In this document: positions 1-8,412 of the stretch, piece by piece
Layout: each line of letters opens with the position of its first letter
How positions within the stretch are numbered: the stretch's first letter is position 1
Assembly (NCBI GenBank): GCA_009773415.1
Contig: WSNO01000016.1
Span: 41,908 to 97,866 of the forward strand
Reading direction: 5' to 3'
Source of the DNA: Nitrospirota bacterium
GTDB lineage: Bacteria > Nitrospirota > Thermodesulfovibrionia > Thermodesulfovibrionales > Dissulfurispiraceae
DNA length: 55,959 nt
Notes under the pieces: model-generated
Seen by the model: only the letters and a program-made list of their open reading frames with translations
What the model was told of the DNA's origin: nothing
Database searches by the model: none
Made by a program: the position numbers and the translations under genes

Positions 1-66
1 GCCTGCCACCCCTCCAAAGGCACCACCCCGTCAGGCTTCGCCTGCCACCCCTCCAAAGGAGGGGAA
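1..66 (-). repeat. GC-rich dispersed repeat, copy 1
   Basis: The block contains the 20-mer gcctgccacccctccaaagg twice (1-20 and 40-59), followed by a CCTCC/GGAGG dyad (about 51-63). Its reverse complement matches the segment at 169-213, so the two copies lie in opposite orientation about 100 bp apart. The short palindromic GC-rich form resembles REP-like or MITE-like elements. No coding potential is seen. The copy runs into the window edge and may be longer. Confidence 0.6.
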
Positions 67-166
67 TGGAATTCTGTTCCAGAAGAGGAAAAATTTTAAG
101 ATGTAAGCAATTTGTTTCGGTCATATTTCATTCCCATCCCGTAGATGCGTACCCATCAGTACAAAA

Positions 167-1402
167 TTATTCCCCTCCTGTGGAGGGGTGCCCGTAAGGG
201 CGGGGTGGTTCTTCTCCAATGGATGGGAATTCTTTAAATGTCAATAATTTATCCCGGTAATATTCATACTGCTTTTTCCGGGCATTGAGTTCAGCAGGCA
301 GGCCGCTCGTGAGGTCGTTCAGCAGCGCATCGAATTTGTCGAGTATGGCGACGATGCGGGCTTGTTCGGCGAGGGAGGGAACTGGCAGCGGATATTTCTC
401 GAACATTGGCTTGCGAAGTGACGTGACTGATGCGTGTACCGACGTGGTTGCCAAGTAGCGAGCAAAGTCATCTCGGATGAAGTGGAACAGGAACTTTGGG
501 TCCAATTCGTCAGACGTCACGCGGATGCGGTATGCCCGCTGATGCAGAGCGTATTTCCCGTTGATGAAGTGAAATACCTTGCCAACACCGACGCCATCTC
601 CCGCCGTGATTACTGCCGTTTCATCAAATTCAAATTCATCAATCGTAAGTGGTTCCTGTGAACGCACGAAAAACGGATACGACCCATCCGAAATGGCTTC
701 GTTAGTATTACGACTGCCCGTTCCTATGGTTGCTATCTCCCCCAACGTCGCCCACCTGACATCGTCACGCTCGCCAAAACTCAAGAGCGCGTCGCGGTAG
801 TATTGGTACTGCTTCTTCCGCGCCTCCAGCTCCGCCTCCAGCTCCGCCTCCAGCTCCGCTTCCAGCCGGGTGAAGGTGTCCAGCACTTTTACGATCTCGC
901 GCTGCACTTCGAGGGGTGGGATAGGGATGCGAAACCTGGCCATGCTTTCACCTGAGATCCGCTTCACCTTGGTTCCAGTGATGTAACGTATCTTCTGTGA
1001 CTGGAATTTTTCAGAATGGAAGAAGTATGCAACATATTTGGCTTCAAGTGAATGCCTATAAATGTATGCATCGCCGCTGATGGCGATATCGTCTTTGCCT
1101 AACCACGCGACAGCCTTGCAAACATCCTCGTCGTTTTCGCTCGTGGTGGCGATAACGAGATCACCGCACTTTGCCTTCCGTAGTCGTTTGGCCAATTCTG
1201 GCGACACGAACGATTTGGTTTCATTCGCCCAGATGCCGTAATGCGTGTAGACTTGCCCGTAGTGGATGGCGCCAATACCAACATCAGCGAGATCCTTCTT
1301 CTGAAGGCCATTGCCTCGGACGAATTTTCCCGCCTCACCCAGCTCCCTAACCTCCACCCCCTCCGGACACAGCTCCGCAATCAACTCGTCAATTCTGCTC
1401 AT
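167..1402 (-). CDS. hsdS: Type I restriction-modification specificity subunit HsdS
   Basis: This 411-residue subunit recognises the split target of a type I RM complex. Two target recognition domains (about residues 1-165 and 215-360) are each followed by a conserved helical region containing ARKKQYxYYRD (about 194-203 and 380-390). The first helical spacer carries a perfect AELE-type repeat (about 180-194), encoded by 12-bp tandem repeats, as in the EcoR124I-like (type IC) family, where repeat number sets the target spacing. The start overlaps the hsdM stop by 4 nt, so the two are translationally coupled. The final ~18 residues, after the usual HsdS end (LLTFKE), are encoded largely by a dispersed repeat and look like an acquired tail. 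hsdR is not visible; it may lie beyond the window. Confidence 0.93.
   Translation of the reverse strand: MSRIDELIAELCPEGVEVRELGEAGKFVRGNGLQKKDLADVGIGAIHYGQVYTHYGIWANETKSFVSPELAKRLRKAKCGDLVIATTSENDEDVCKAVAWLGKDDIAISGDAYIYRHSLEAKYVAYFFHSEKFQSQKIRYITGTKVKRISGESMARFRIPIPPLEVQREIVKVLDTFTRLEAELEAELEAELEARKKQYQYYRDALLSFGERDDVRWATLGEIATIGTGSRNTNEAISDGSYPFFVRSQEPLTIDEFEFDETAVITAGDGVGVGKVFHFINGKYALHQRAYRIRVTSDELDPKFLFHFIRDDFARYLATTSVHASVTSLRKPMFEKYPLPVPSLAEQARIVAILDKFDALLNDLTSGLPAELNARKKQYEYYRDKLLTFKEFPSIGEEPPRPYGHPSTGGE
169..213 (+). repeat. GC-rich dispersed repeat, copy 2, overlapping the hsdS 3' end
   Basis: This is the inverted counterpart of the repeat at 1-66: it begins with attcccctcct, has the same CCCCTCC/GGAGGGG dyad, a variable centre (cccgtaaggg) and the same ggggtggt end. 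It encodes the last residues and stop codon of hsdS on the other strand, so the element now supplies the C-terminus of that protein. Confidence 0.6.
822..869 (+). repeat. 12-bp tandem repeat in the hsdS spacer
   Basis: Three perfect units of gcctccagctcc (822-833, 834-845, 846-857) are followed by a degenerate fourth (858-869). On the coding (minus) strand each unit adds four residues (AELE type) to the helix between the two target recognition domains. Unit gain or loss keeps the reading frame and would change the DNA target spacing. Confidence 0.85.
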
Positions 1403-2979
1403 ACTTCTTCACCTTCCAGCTCCGCCACGATAGCATCAATCGCTGTCCGCAATTCCGACTGCCTGGCCACGATGCCGGCGATCTCGGCGTTGAGCGCCCG
1501 AATGTCCACCGCCTCGCGGGTGTCTTTCTGCTCCACGTAGGACGACACGGCGATGTTGTAGCCGTTCTCCGCAATGGCGCTATTGTCCACCAGCCGGGCG
1601 AAGTGGCTGATATCTTTACGCTGGGTGAAGGCGTCGAGGATCTTCTGCTGGTGCGCCTCGGTAAGTTTGTTCTTGTTGCCGCCGCGGGTGAATTCCGCCG
1701 ATCCGTCGATGAACAGGGTGGCGTTGTCGTGCTTGGATTTCTTCAGCACAATAATGCAGGTGGCAATCGTGGTGCCGAAGAAGAGATCCGGCGGCAACTG
1801 GATGACGGCATCCACATAGTTGTTGTCGATCAGGTACTGGCGGATTTTCTGCTCGGCGCCGCCGCGATAGAGCACGCCGGGAAACTCGACGATGGCCGCC
1901 GTGCCGTTGACCGCAAGCCAGCTTAAGATGTGCATGGTGAAGGCGAGGTCCGCCTTGCTCTTGGGCGCAAGCACGCCCGCCGGGGCAAAGCGCGGGTCGT
2001 TGATGAGCAGCGGGTTGGCGTCGCCGTCCCATTTGATCGAATAGGGTGGATTGGAGACGATGGCCTCGAAGGGCTCGTCGTCCCAGTGGCGCGGGTCGGT
2101 CAGGGTGTCGCCGTGGGCGATGTCGAATTTCTCGTAGTTCACATCGTGCAGGAACATGTTGATGCGGCACAGGTTGTAGGTGGTCAGATTGACTTCCTGG
2201 CCGAAAAAGCCCTGGCGCACACTGTCGTGGCCCAGCACCTTGGCGAATTTCAGCAGGAGCGAGCCGGAGCCGCAGGCCGGGTCGTAAACCTTGTTCACTT
2301 CCGTTTTGCCGACGACGGTGAGGCGGGCGAGCAGTTCGGAGACTTCCTGCGGGGTGTAGAACTCGCCGCCGGACTTGCCGGCGGTGGAAGCGTACATCTG
2401 CATCAAGTACTCGTATGCGTCGCCGAACATATCGATGCTGTTGCGCGAGAAACTGCCGGCGCCGTTGGACAGGGGCAGGTCGCCGATGGCATCGAGCAGC
2501 TTGACCAGCTTCTCGTTGCGCCTGGCCACCGTGGGTCCGAGCTTGCCGGAGTTGACGTCGAGGTCGTCGAAGAGGCCCTTGAAGTCGTCCTCGCTGCCGC
2601 TGCCCTTGGCGGAGGCTTCGATGTCAACAAAGATGCGGCTGAGGGTCTCGTTGAGGTTGGCATCCTGCCGGGCCATCTGGCGCACGTTGGCGAACAGCTC
2701 CGAGGGCAGAATGTAGAAGCCCTTTTCATTTACGGTTTCGGCGCGGCCGTATTCGGCGGCTTGGTCGCTCAGTTTCGCGTAGTCGAATTCCGCTTTGCCT
2801 GCGCGTTGCTCCTGTTCGTTGAGGTAGCCGGTCAGGTTCTCAGAGATGAAACGGTAGAAGAGCATGCCCAGCACGTAGGTCTTGAAGTCCCAGCCGTCCA
2901 CGCTGCCGCGCAGGTCGTTGGCGATGCGCCAGATGGTCTTGTGCAGTTCGGCGCGTTCGGTTTCTTTGGTGTTATTCAT
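1399..2979 (-). CDS. hsdM: Type I restriction-modification methyltransferase subunit HsdM
   Basis: This 526-residue protein is the N6-adenine methyltransferase subunit of a type I RM system. A helical N-terminal domain (about 1-170) precedes a catalytic domain with the SAM-binding motif DPACGSGS (233-240) and the N6-adenine motif NPPY (310-313). The length and the GEFYTP motif before motif I fit the EcoR124I-like family. The ATG at 2979 has an AAAGGA Shine-Dalgarno site. The gene is upstream of hsdS with a 4-nt overlap. It looks more G+C-rich than the cas genes at the other end of the window, judged by eye. No frame disruption is seen. Confidence 0.95.
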   Translation of the reverse strand: MNNTKETERAELHKTIWRIANDLRGSVDGWDFKTYVLGMLFYRFISENLTGYLNEQEQRAGKAEFDYAKLSDQAAEYGRAETVNEKGFYILPSELFANVRQMARQDANLNETLSRIFVDIEASAKGSGSEDDFKGLFDDLDVNSGKLGPTVARRNEKLVKLLDAIGDLPLSNGAGSFSRNSIDMFGDAYEYLMQMYASTAGKSGGEFYTPQEVSELLARLTVVGKTEVNKVYDPACGSGSLLLKFAKVLGHDSVRQGFFGQEVNLTTYNLCRINMFLHDVNYEKFDIAHGDTLTDPRHWDDEPFEAIVSNPPYSIKWDGDANPLLINDPRFAPAGVLAPKSKADLAFTMHILSWLAVNGTAAIVEFPGVLYRGGAEQKIRQYLIDNNYVDAVIQLPPDLFFGTTIATCIIVLKKSKHDNATLFIDGSAEFTRGGNKNKLTEAHQQKILDAFTQRKDISHFARLVDNSAIAENGYNIAVSSYVEQKDTREAVDIRALNAEIAGIVARQSELRTAIDAIVAELEGEEV

Positions 2980-3317
2980 TTTTTATCCTTTGATTTGTAA
3001 AAATTAAGCTCTTGTCGTACAGTTTCCGGAACTGAAAGAAAGGGCAGTCAGTCTAACTCATTGGGCAAGATGTTTCACCAAAAAACAAGCCGGGGGGAGA
3101 ACATGACTGCCGACAAGAAGATAGCACAGAACCGATTGACATTGCTACAGATGGTCAAGTCCCAATAATGCCGTAATAACGATTCGGCATGACGGCGCTC
3201 AAAGAGAGCAGACAATAGAGTGACTCCGGCTGTCAATAGTCGCCCCCAAAGAGAAGCTCAAGAACAGGTTGCCAAACAGTGGAGAAATGGCATAAAATAG
3301 CCATCTAATTTATGGTC
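2980..3317. other. Intergenic region between hsdM and tRNA-Leu
   Basis: These 338 bases hold the leader of hsdM (AAAGGAT just before its ATG) and, at the far end, the promoter region expected for tRNA-Leu. A short dyad (ATGGC...GCCAT, about 3286-3304) lies before the tRNA. I see no ORF with a ribosome site and no mobile element. Confidence 0.5.
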
Positions 3318-3404
3318 GCCGGTGTGGTGGAACTGGCAGACGCGCCGGACTCAAAATCCGGTATCCGCAAGGATGTGCGAGTTCGATTCTCGCCACCGGC
3401 ACCA
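3318..3404 (+). tRNA. tRNA-Leu (anticodon CAA)
   Basis: An 87-nt class II tRNA with a 7-bp acceptor stem (GCCGGTG with CACCGGC), an anticodon stem CCGGA/TCCGG (from 3345), loop CTCAAAA with anticodon CAA at 3352-3354, a long variable arm, a GTTCGATTC T-loop, discriminator A and an encoded CCA end (3402-3404). It reads UUG codons. Confidence 0.97.
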
Positions 3405-3497
3405 TGAAAATCAATGAGACAGGGTCGCATGGATTAGCCTCCGGCGGCCCTTCTTATTTGGATTGTGCCCGGAAATGACTTTCGTGGGATGAAAACA

Positions 3498-3803
3498 TCA
3501 CATCCCGGCGAGTTTATCCTTCACGCTTTTTATTTTGTCTTCCATGGCCTGTTCTTTATCAGTCCTGGTGCCGAGCTTGATGACGGTGAAGATGCGGGGC
3601 GCCCCCATGGCATGGACTGTTTCATGGCAGCGCCTGACTGCGGCAAAGACGGCGTCCCATTCACCTTCGATATTCGTGCCGTTTGCATGGAGAGCTATGT
3701 TCAGTCCAAAGGACGAGAGAACATTTTCGCAGGCCGCAACGTATGCGGACAACGACACTCCTGCTCCGACCGGCACAATAGTTAAATCAACGATTACCTT
3801 CAT
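3498..3803 (-). CDS. Thiamine-binding-type (MTH1187/YkoF family) protein
   Basis: This 101-residue protein resembles the MTH1187 (formerly DUF77) family, small ferredoxin-like alpha/beta proteins that bind thiamine-related ligands. It starts with the typical hydrophobic strand VIVDLTIVPVG, and carries the conserved central region with NGTNIEGEWDAVF and CHE. The start ATG at 3803 has a strong GGAGGG site and overlaps the preceding radical SAM gene by 17 nt, so the two are probably co-expressed at the end of the dcw operon. The physiological ligand cannot be told from the sequence. Confidence 0.85.
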   Translation of the reverse strand: MKVIVDLTIVPVGAGVSLSAYVAACENVLSSFGLNIALHANGTNIEGEWDAVFAAVRRCHETVHAMGAPRIFTVIKLGTRTDKEQAMEDKIKSVKDKLAGM

Positions 3804-5364
3804 CCGCTTGCCCTCCTTCGGATACGGAAAGAGCTTTCTGATACTCTTCCCAGAGTTTGTCTTTTGTTACCCCCGCATCGATGAAGTCCCATGGCAGGAC
3901 TTCGTCTTTTCCCCGCTCACGAAAGACATACCACGACAGGTCTATGCCTGCCTGGCGACAGGCGGCCGTATAGTCATCCGACAGTTCCATCTCCGACAAA
4001 ACGGCGGTGAGGCGTCTGTCGCCCCGCGCGAATAGTCCCTGCATATAAGCATACTTCGGCACATCGTGCACTATCCTGACGCCGGGAGTCATCCGGAATG
4101 CCTTCTTAATCAGCCTGAGCTTTTTCTTTATGTTGTCGGGTCTGTCCATCGCGCACCACTGAAACGGCGTGAAGGGCTTCGGAACAAAGGTGCTGATGCC
4201 GGCGGTAATCTTTCCGTGGCGGCAAAGCGAGCGGATGCGGGCGATAAGATCGACAATGCCCAGTATATCCTCATCCCGCTCGGTCGGCAGGCCAATCATG
4301 AAATACAGACGCAGGTGGCTGATGCCCCGTGCGAATATGAGAGCGGCGGTTTCAACGATGTCCGTCTCGGTGACTTTTTTGTTTATCACTTTGCGCATGC
4401 GCTCAGTGCCGGCCTCCGGTGCGATTGAAATGCTCCGGGCCGCAGCGAGCTGATCAAGCAGGCGGGCGCTCTTTTCCTGCGCCCTCAGGGAAGTAAGCGA
4501 AAATTCGACTCCGTCAATAGCGAGGACGGCCTCAATATGCTGATAATCGGTCAAAGACGGGCCTACGATTCCCACGCGGCAGCCCTGCTCCTTCGCCCGG
4601 CCGATCTCCTCGCGGATGGCGGCGAGGCTCTTCTGCCTGACCGGACGATAGACATTGCCGACCATGCAGAAGCGGCAGCTCCACGGGCAGCCGCGCATTG
4701 CCTCGACCAGAAACATATCGGCGAACTCGCTTTTGGACGATACAATGGCGGTCGATACCGGAGAGCATGAGATATCGTCGCACCGCTGCCGGCGAATACC
4801 CTCCGGAGCGCCGGAGAGTGCCGAGCGGGCTGCAAGACTGCCGTCGTCGCCATAGGTTATTTCGTACCGCGAAGGCACATATATGCCGGGGATTGCGCCT
4901 GCCTGTGCGACACCGGCACGCCGCCCTCCAGCTGCGACGAACAGATCAAGAAACGCGGGAAGCGACTGCTCCGCATCGCCGACAAACAGCAGATCAAAGA
5001 AATCGGCAAACGGTTCAGGATTAATCGTGGCGCATACGCCGCCCCCAATTACCACAGGGTGATGTGCGGTGCGGTCATGCGACAAGAGCGGAATCCTGCT
5101 CTGCGCAAGGACGCGGACAATGTTCGGATAATCGTTTTCAAAAGCAATGGAGAAGGCGACGATGTCAAACTGACCGAGCGGACGTTTTGACTCAAGGGAA
5201 AAAATGGGGGTATCGGTTCGGCGATATTCAGCGAGATCCTTGTCATCGGGCACAAAGGCCCGCTCGCAGACAACGTCATTTCTCAGATTCAGGAGACGGT
5301 ATATTCCCTGATAGCCGAGGCTGGCCATGCCGACGCCGTAAACATTGGGATAGACGATGCACAC
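3787..5364 (-). CDS. Radical SAM protein with B12-binding-like N-terminus
   Basis: The 525 residues from the GTG at 5364 comprise a B12-binding-like Rossmann domain (about 1-150) and a radical SAM core with the 4Fe-4S triad C226xxxC230xxC233 in GCPWSCRFC. It resembles the uncharacterised family (TIGR03960-like) that often has a fused second domain, absent here. The start is doubtful: the frame stays open to a TGA at 5458-5460, and the residues before the GTG (RRLTAEADSLLAAERGAVRK) resemble the true N-terminus of relatives. No ATG, GTG or TTG exists in that stretch. An ATT at 5449-5451, with an AGGTG-like site before it, is the best candidate. The product is unknown. Confidence 0.85.
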   Translation of the reverse strand: MCIVYPNVYGVGMASLGYQGIYRLLNLRNDVVCERAFVPDDKDLAEYRRTDTPIFSLESKRPLGQFDIVAFSIAFENDYPNIVRVLAQSRIPLLSHDRTAHHPVVIGGGVCATINPEPFADFFDLLFVGDAEQSLPAFLDLFVAAGGRRAGVAQAGAIPGIYVPSRYEITYGDDGSLAARSALSGAPEGIRRQRCDDISCSPVSTAIVSSKSEFADMFLVEAMRGCPWSCRFCMVGNVYRPVRQKSLAAIREEIGRAKEQGCRVGIVGPSLTDYQHIEAVLAIDGVEFSLTSLRAQEKSARLLDQLAAARSISIAPEAGTERMRKVINKKVTETDIVETAALIFARGISHLRLYFMIGLPTERDEDILGIVDLIARIRSLCRHGKITAGISTFVPKPFTPFQWCAMDRPDNIKKKLRLIKKAFRMTPGVRIVHDVPKYAYMQGLFARGDRRLTAVLSEMELSDDYTAACRQAGIDLSWYVFRERGKDEVLPWDFIDAGVTKDKLWEEYQKALSVSEGGQADEGNR

Positions 5365-5475
5365 GGAAATGCGACCGCCGGAAGATTTGCGAACCGCCCC
5401 CCGCTCTGCCGCAAGAAGACTATCCGCCTCTGCTGTCAGGCGACGGTTAATGGCTGTTCACCTGCCTATGAGCGC

Positions 5476-5700
5476 TCAGAACTCATGCCGCTGCCCCGTA
5501 CCGCAGCAGCCCCTCCGTCGCTCTCCTTCCGGCTCAGCCCGCCGCCACCCGGTCAGGCAGGAAGAACCGATGCATTTGCATCCGTCCCATGCATGTCGGT
5601 TCATAAGGCCGCCGGGATCTGCCAGTGATAAGTTTGAAAGCACCGCTTTGAACAGAAGGTTGTATTTTTTGGCGCGGGCTTCGTCCTCCGTGAACAGCAT
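5476..5700 (-). CDS. Small Cys-rich protein downstream of ftsZ
   Basis: The 74-residue product starts at the ATG at 5700, with GGAGG nine nt upstream, 19 nt after the ftsZ stop. It begins LFTEDEARAKKY and carries the Cys motif CKCIGSSCL followed by RRGCCG. The spacing (CIGSxC ... W ... GxCG) resembles small conserved cysteine proteins seen in phage and environmental genomes, which may bind a metal or Fe-S cluster; that is inference. A longer frame reaching into ftsZ is open but has no ribosome site. The clear Shine-Dalgarno site and tight operon spacing support a real gene. Confidence 0.7.
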   Translation of the reverse strand: MLFTEDEARAKKYNLLFKAVLSNLSLADPGGLMNRHAWDGCKCIGSSCLTGWRRAEPEGERRRGCCGTGQRHEF

Positions 5701-5719
5701 GGTATGTTTTCCTCCGCGA

Positions 5720-7111
5720 TTAAAGGCGTTTTCGCAGGTATGAGGGGATGTCCAGCTCATCCTCCATCGGCAGCAGGGGTTCTTTCAATGAGCCGGGCTG
5801 CGCAGGGAGAGCGGCATCCGCCTGTTGCGGAGCCCCGGCATCAGGCTCAGGCCGGAATATCTGCTCCTGCGGAACAACCGGCTGCGGCTTTTCTGCATTA
5901 GGAAGTACCGGATCAACAACTCTCTTTGTCGCATCAGCGGCAGGCGATGCAAAAGAGGGCTGACCGAGCGGCTGAGGGTGAGGCGAATGCGGGACGGGCT
6001 GGGATACGGCATGGGCCGAAACCGGAGTAGGCACGCCCGGTGAATTGATGCCGGAAGGCATCGTTTTTGAGAGAATGCCATCCGTAGCCGGAAGCCTGAC
6101 CGGTTCCTTCGTCGGGGTCCACGGTTTGATGTTCGGCAAAACCGCCTTTTCGAGCTTTTCCTCGAATCCGGTTGCGATGACCGTCACCCGCACTTCGTCT
6201 TCCATATCAGGATTGATGACCGCGCCGAGAATGATATTGGCGTCATCCGCAGAAGCGTCATGAATCAGCGAAGCTGCCTCCTGCACGGCATCAAGCGGCA
6301 TATTGATGCCGCCGGTGATATTGATGAGAATGCCTCGCGCACCTTCAATCGATGTATCTTCCAGCAATTGGTTGGAAATGGCTTTTTTTGCAGCCTCAAA
6401 CGCGCCGCCCTCTCCCTTGCCGGTGCCGACGCCGATGACCGCGCGTCCGCCGTTCTGCATGATGGCCTTCACATCGGCAAAATCCAGGTTGATGAGGCCG
6501 GGAATGAGAATAAGGTCGGAGATGCCCTGTATCGCCTGCCGAAGCACATCATTGGCAATGGCAAAGGATTTCAGCAGCGGCGTTCCTTTGCCGGCAACGG
6601 CGTTGATGCGGTCGTTCGGAATGACGATCAGCGTATCGACATTCTGCCGGAGCTCGCGCACGCCTTCGTCAGCCCGCATCGCACGCTTTTTTCCTTCATA
6701 GAAAAAAGGGCGCGTCACGACGCCGACGGTAATAATGCCGAGCTCACGCGCCGCTGCTGCAACTATCGGCGAGGCCCCGGTGCCGGTGCCACCTCCCATG
6801 CCGGCGGTAATGAATACCATGTCGGCGCCTTCAAGCGCCGCGGCAATAGCCGTGCGGTCTTCAACAGCCGCAAGACGGCCAAGTTCGGGGTCTGCTCCTG
6901 CGCCAAGTCCCCGCGTCACCTGGCTGCCGATCTGAATCCTGACCGGAGCCAGCGAAGCTTCGAGATGCTGCTTGTCCGTGTTTATGGCGATAAACTCAAC
7001 CCCGAAGATATTTGCAGCAATCATGCTGTTGATTGCATTTCCGCCGCCGCCGCCAACTCCGGCGACTTTCAGCTTTGCGATCGGTCTTTCCAGTTCCTGC
7101 AACTCAAACAT
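5720..7111 (-). CDS. ftsZ: Cell division protein FtsZ
   Basis: This 463-residue tubulin homologue polymerises into the cytokinetic ring. The GTP-binding domain has the glycine-rich loop GVGGGGGNA (about 18-25) and the tubulin signature GGGTGTG (106-112). A proline-rich linker of about 120 residues (330-450) precedes the conserved C-terminal peptide DIPSYLRKRL (454-463), which binds FtsA and other partners. The ATG at 7111 has GAGGGGG upstream; an in-frame upstream codon lacks one. The linker is long compared with E. coli FtsZ (383 residues in all). ftsA precedes it with an 11-nt gap. Confidence 0.98.
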   Translation of the reverse strand: MFELQELERPIAKLKVAGVGGGGGNAINSMIAANIFGVEFIAINTDKQHLEASLAPVRIQIGSQVTRGLGAGADPELGRLAAVEDRTAIAAALEGADMVFITAGMGGGTGTGASPIVAAAARELGIITVGVVTRPFFYEGKKRAMRADEGVRELRQNVDTLIVIPNDRINAVAGKGTPLLKSFAIANDVLRQAIQGISDLILIPGLINLDFADVKAIMQNGGRAVIGVGTGKGEGGAFEAAKKAISNQLLEDTSIEGARGILINITGGINMPLDAVQEAASLIHDASADDANIILGAVINPDMEDEVRVTVIATGFEEKLEKAVLPNIKPWTPTKEPVRLPATDGILSKTMPSGINSPGVPTPVSAHAVSQPVPHSPHPQPLGQPSFASPAADATKRVVDPVLPNAEKPQPVVPQEQIFRPEPDAGAPQQADAALPAQPGSLKEPLLPMEDELDIPSYLRKRL

Positions 7112-7122
7112 CAGTCCCCCCT

Positions 7123-8412
7123 CTACTTTCTCCCGATAATATTCTGAAACCACCCGGTCATGGTGGTCACAATCCGCTGAAACAGGTGCGTTGAATTGCC
7201 GAGCACTGCCGCCGATTCACCGGCCTGCGCCGCATAAATAACCAGCCCGATGCCGGTTGCATACATGGGATTGCTGAACTCCACCGGGTGGTCATACGAT
7301 CTGGCTCTTGCAGCATGTCTCCCCGATCTGTCGGACAGATCCGGCACATTCACTTCCGGATATCCTATCCTGACCGGCGTGCCGAGCAGTGTGCCGGCAT
7401 ACGGCTCCAGCCCCGTGAGCAGAGAGCATCCGCCGGTGAGCACCGTGCGTGAAATGTTCGCGCCGAGCCGCTTTGCTTCGTCCAGTTCTTTCCGGATAAG
7501 CTCCAGCGTTTCTTCAGCGCGCGGCTGAATAATGTCGGAAATGTCGCGGGCTGATATCGTTTTCACATGGCCGTTGGCCAGGGCAACTTTAATCGGGCGC
7601 TTCTCCTGTCGCTCGTCGCAGAGAATCGATCCGAACAGCTTTTTGATGCGCTCCGCTTCGGGAAACGACACTTCAAGCCCGATTGAAAGATCATTGGTAA
7701 AATGATTGCCGCCGATGCCGAGCACCGCGGTCCGCAAGAGCCAGCCGCTCTGATAGACAGCTATGTCGGTCGTTCCGCCTCCGATATCCACAAGAGCGAC
7801 GCCGCGCTCCCGCTCCCGCTGGGTGACCGTTGCCTCAGACGATGCAATCGGCTGCAAAACAATATCGGACACCGCAACTCCGGAAGCCTCGCAGGCGCGG
7901 AGCAGGCTCTGCACCGCAGCAATCGCCCCCGTCACAATCGTCACTTTGACCTCAAGCCGCCGGCCGGTCAGCCCGACAGGGTCTTTGATACCGCCCTGCC
8001 CGTCGAGCACAAAGTCAGTCGGCAGCACATGCAGGATTTCACGGTCGAGCGGCACATATGCCGCACTGGCTGTGTCAATCGCCTTTTCAACATCCTGCGG
8101 CAAAACTTTTTTTCCTTTTATGTTCGCGCTGCCCTCGCTGCTGAAGCTTTTGATATGGCTTCCGGCAATGCCGACGCAGACCGACAACGCCCGGTCCCCT
8201 GACGGCACCGCTTCCTCAACAGCTCTGCGGATAGATTCCGCAGCGGCGTCGGCATCGACCACAATCCCTTTTCTCAGGCCGGTCGAAGAAAAGGAACGGG
8301 CAGAGGTAATGGTAATCCCCTGATCGCTCTTTTCACCGGTGACGATACAGATTTTCGTCGTTCCGACATCAAGACCAATCAATGTATTGCTATCTCTTAT
8401 TTTTCTTGTCAT
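7123..8412 (-). CDS. ftsA: Cell division protein FtsA
   Basis: This 429-residue actin-fold ATPase anchors FtsZ filaments to the membrane. The phosphate-1 loop GLDVGTTK (13-20), the phosphate-2 motif DIGGGTTD (209-216) and a second-lobe glycine motif (TGGCSLLTG) are present. The C-terminus ends in the amphipathic helix GWFQNIIGRK, the expected membrane-targeting sequence. The chosen ATG at 8412 has an AGGAG site and overlaps the end of ftsQ by 23 nt; an upstream in-frame start would add 15 unrelated residues. Confidence 0.97.
   Translation of the reverse strand: MTRKIRDSNTLIGLDVGTTKICIVTGEKSDQGITITSARSFSSTGLRKGIVVDADAAAESIRRAVEEAVPSGDRALSVCVGIAGSHIKSFSSEGSANIKGKKVLPQDVEKAIDTASAAYVPLDREILHVLPTDFVLDGQGGIKDPVGLTGRRLEVKVTIVTGAIAAVQSLLRACEASGVAVSDIVLQPIASSEATVTQRERERGVALVDIGGGTTDIAVYQSGWLLRTAVLGIGGNHFTNDLSIGLEVSFPEAERIKKLFGSILCDERQEKRPIKVALANGHVKTISARDISDIIQPRAEETLELIRKELDEAKRLGANISRTVLTGGCSLLTGLEPYAGTLLGTPVRIGYPEVNVPDLSDRSGRHAARARSYDHPVEFSNPMYATGIGLVIYAAQAGESAAVLGNSTHLFQRIVTTMTGWFQNIIGRK

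Noticed and set aside
1930-3000. 356-codon open frame on the plus strand opposite hsdM
   Set aside because: It is the antisense shadow of a strongly supported methyltransferase gene; no ribosome site and a composition of Val/Gly/His/Ala typical of such shadows.
3318-3404. tRNA-Leu as an integration site for the neighbouring RM genes
   Set aside because: The RM genes are at its 5' side, while integrases usually use the 3' end; no direct repeat of the tRNA 3' end and no integrase are seen.
6260-7147. 295-codon plus-strand frame opposite ftsZ
   Set aside because: Antisense shadow of ftsZ, with no family resemblance and no ribosome site.
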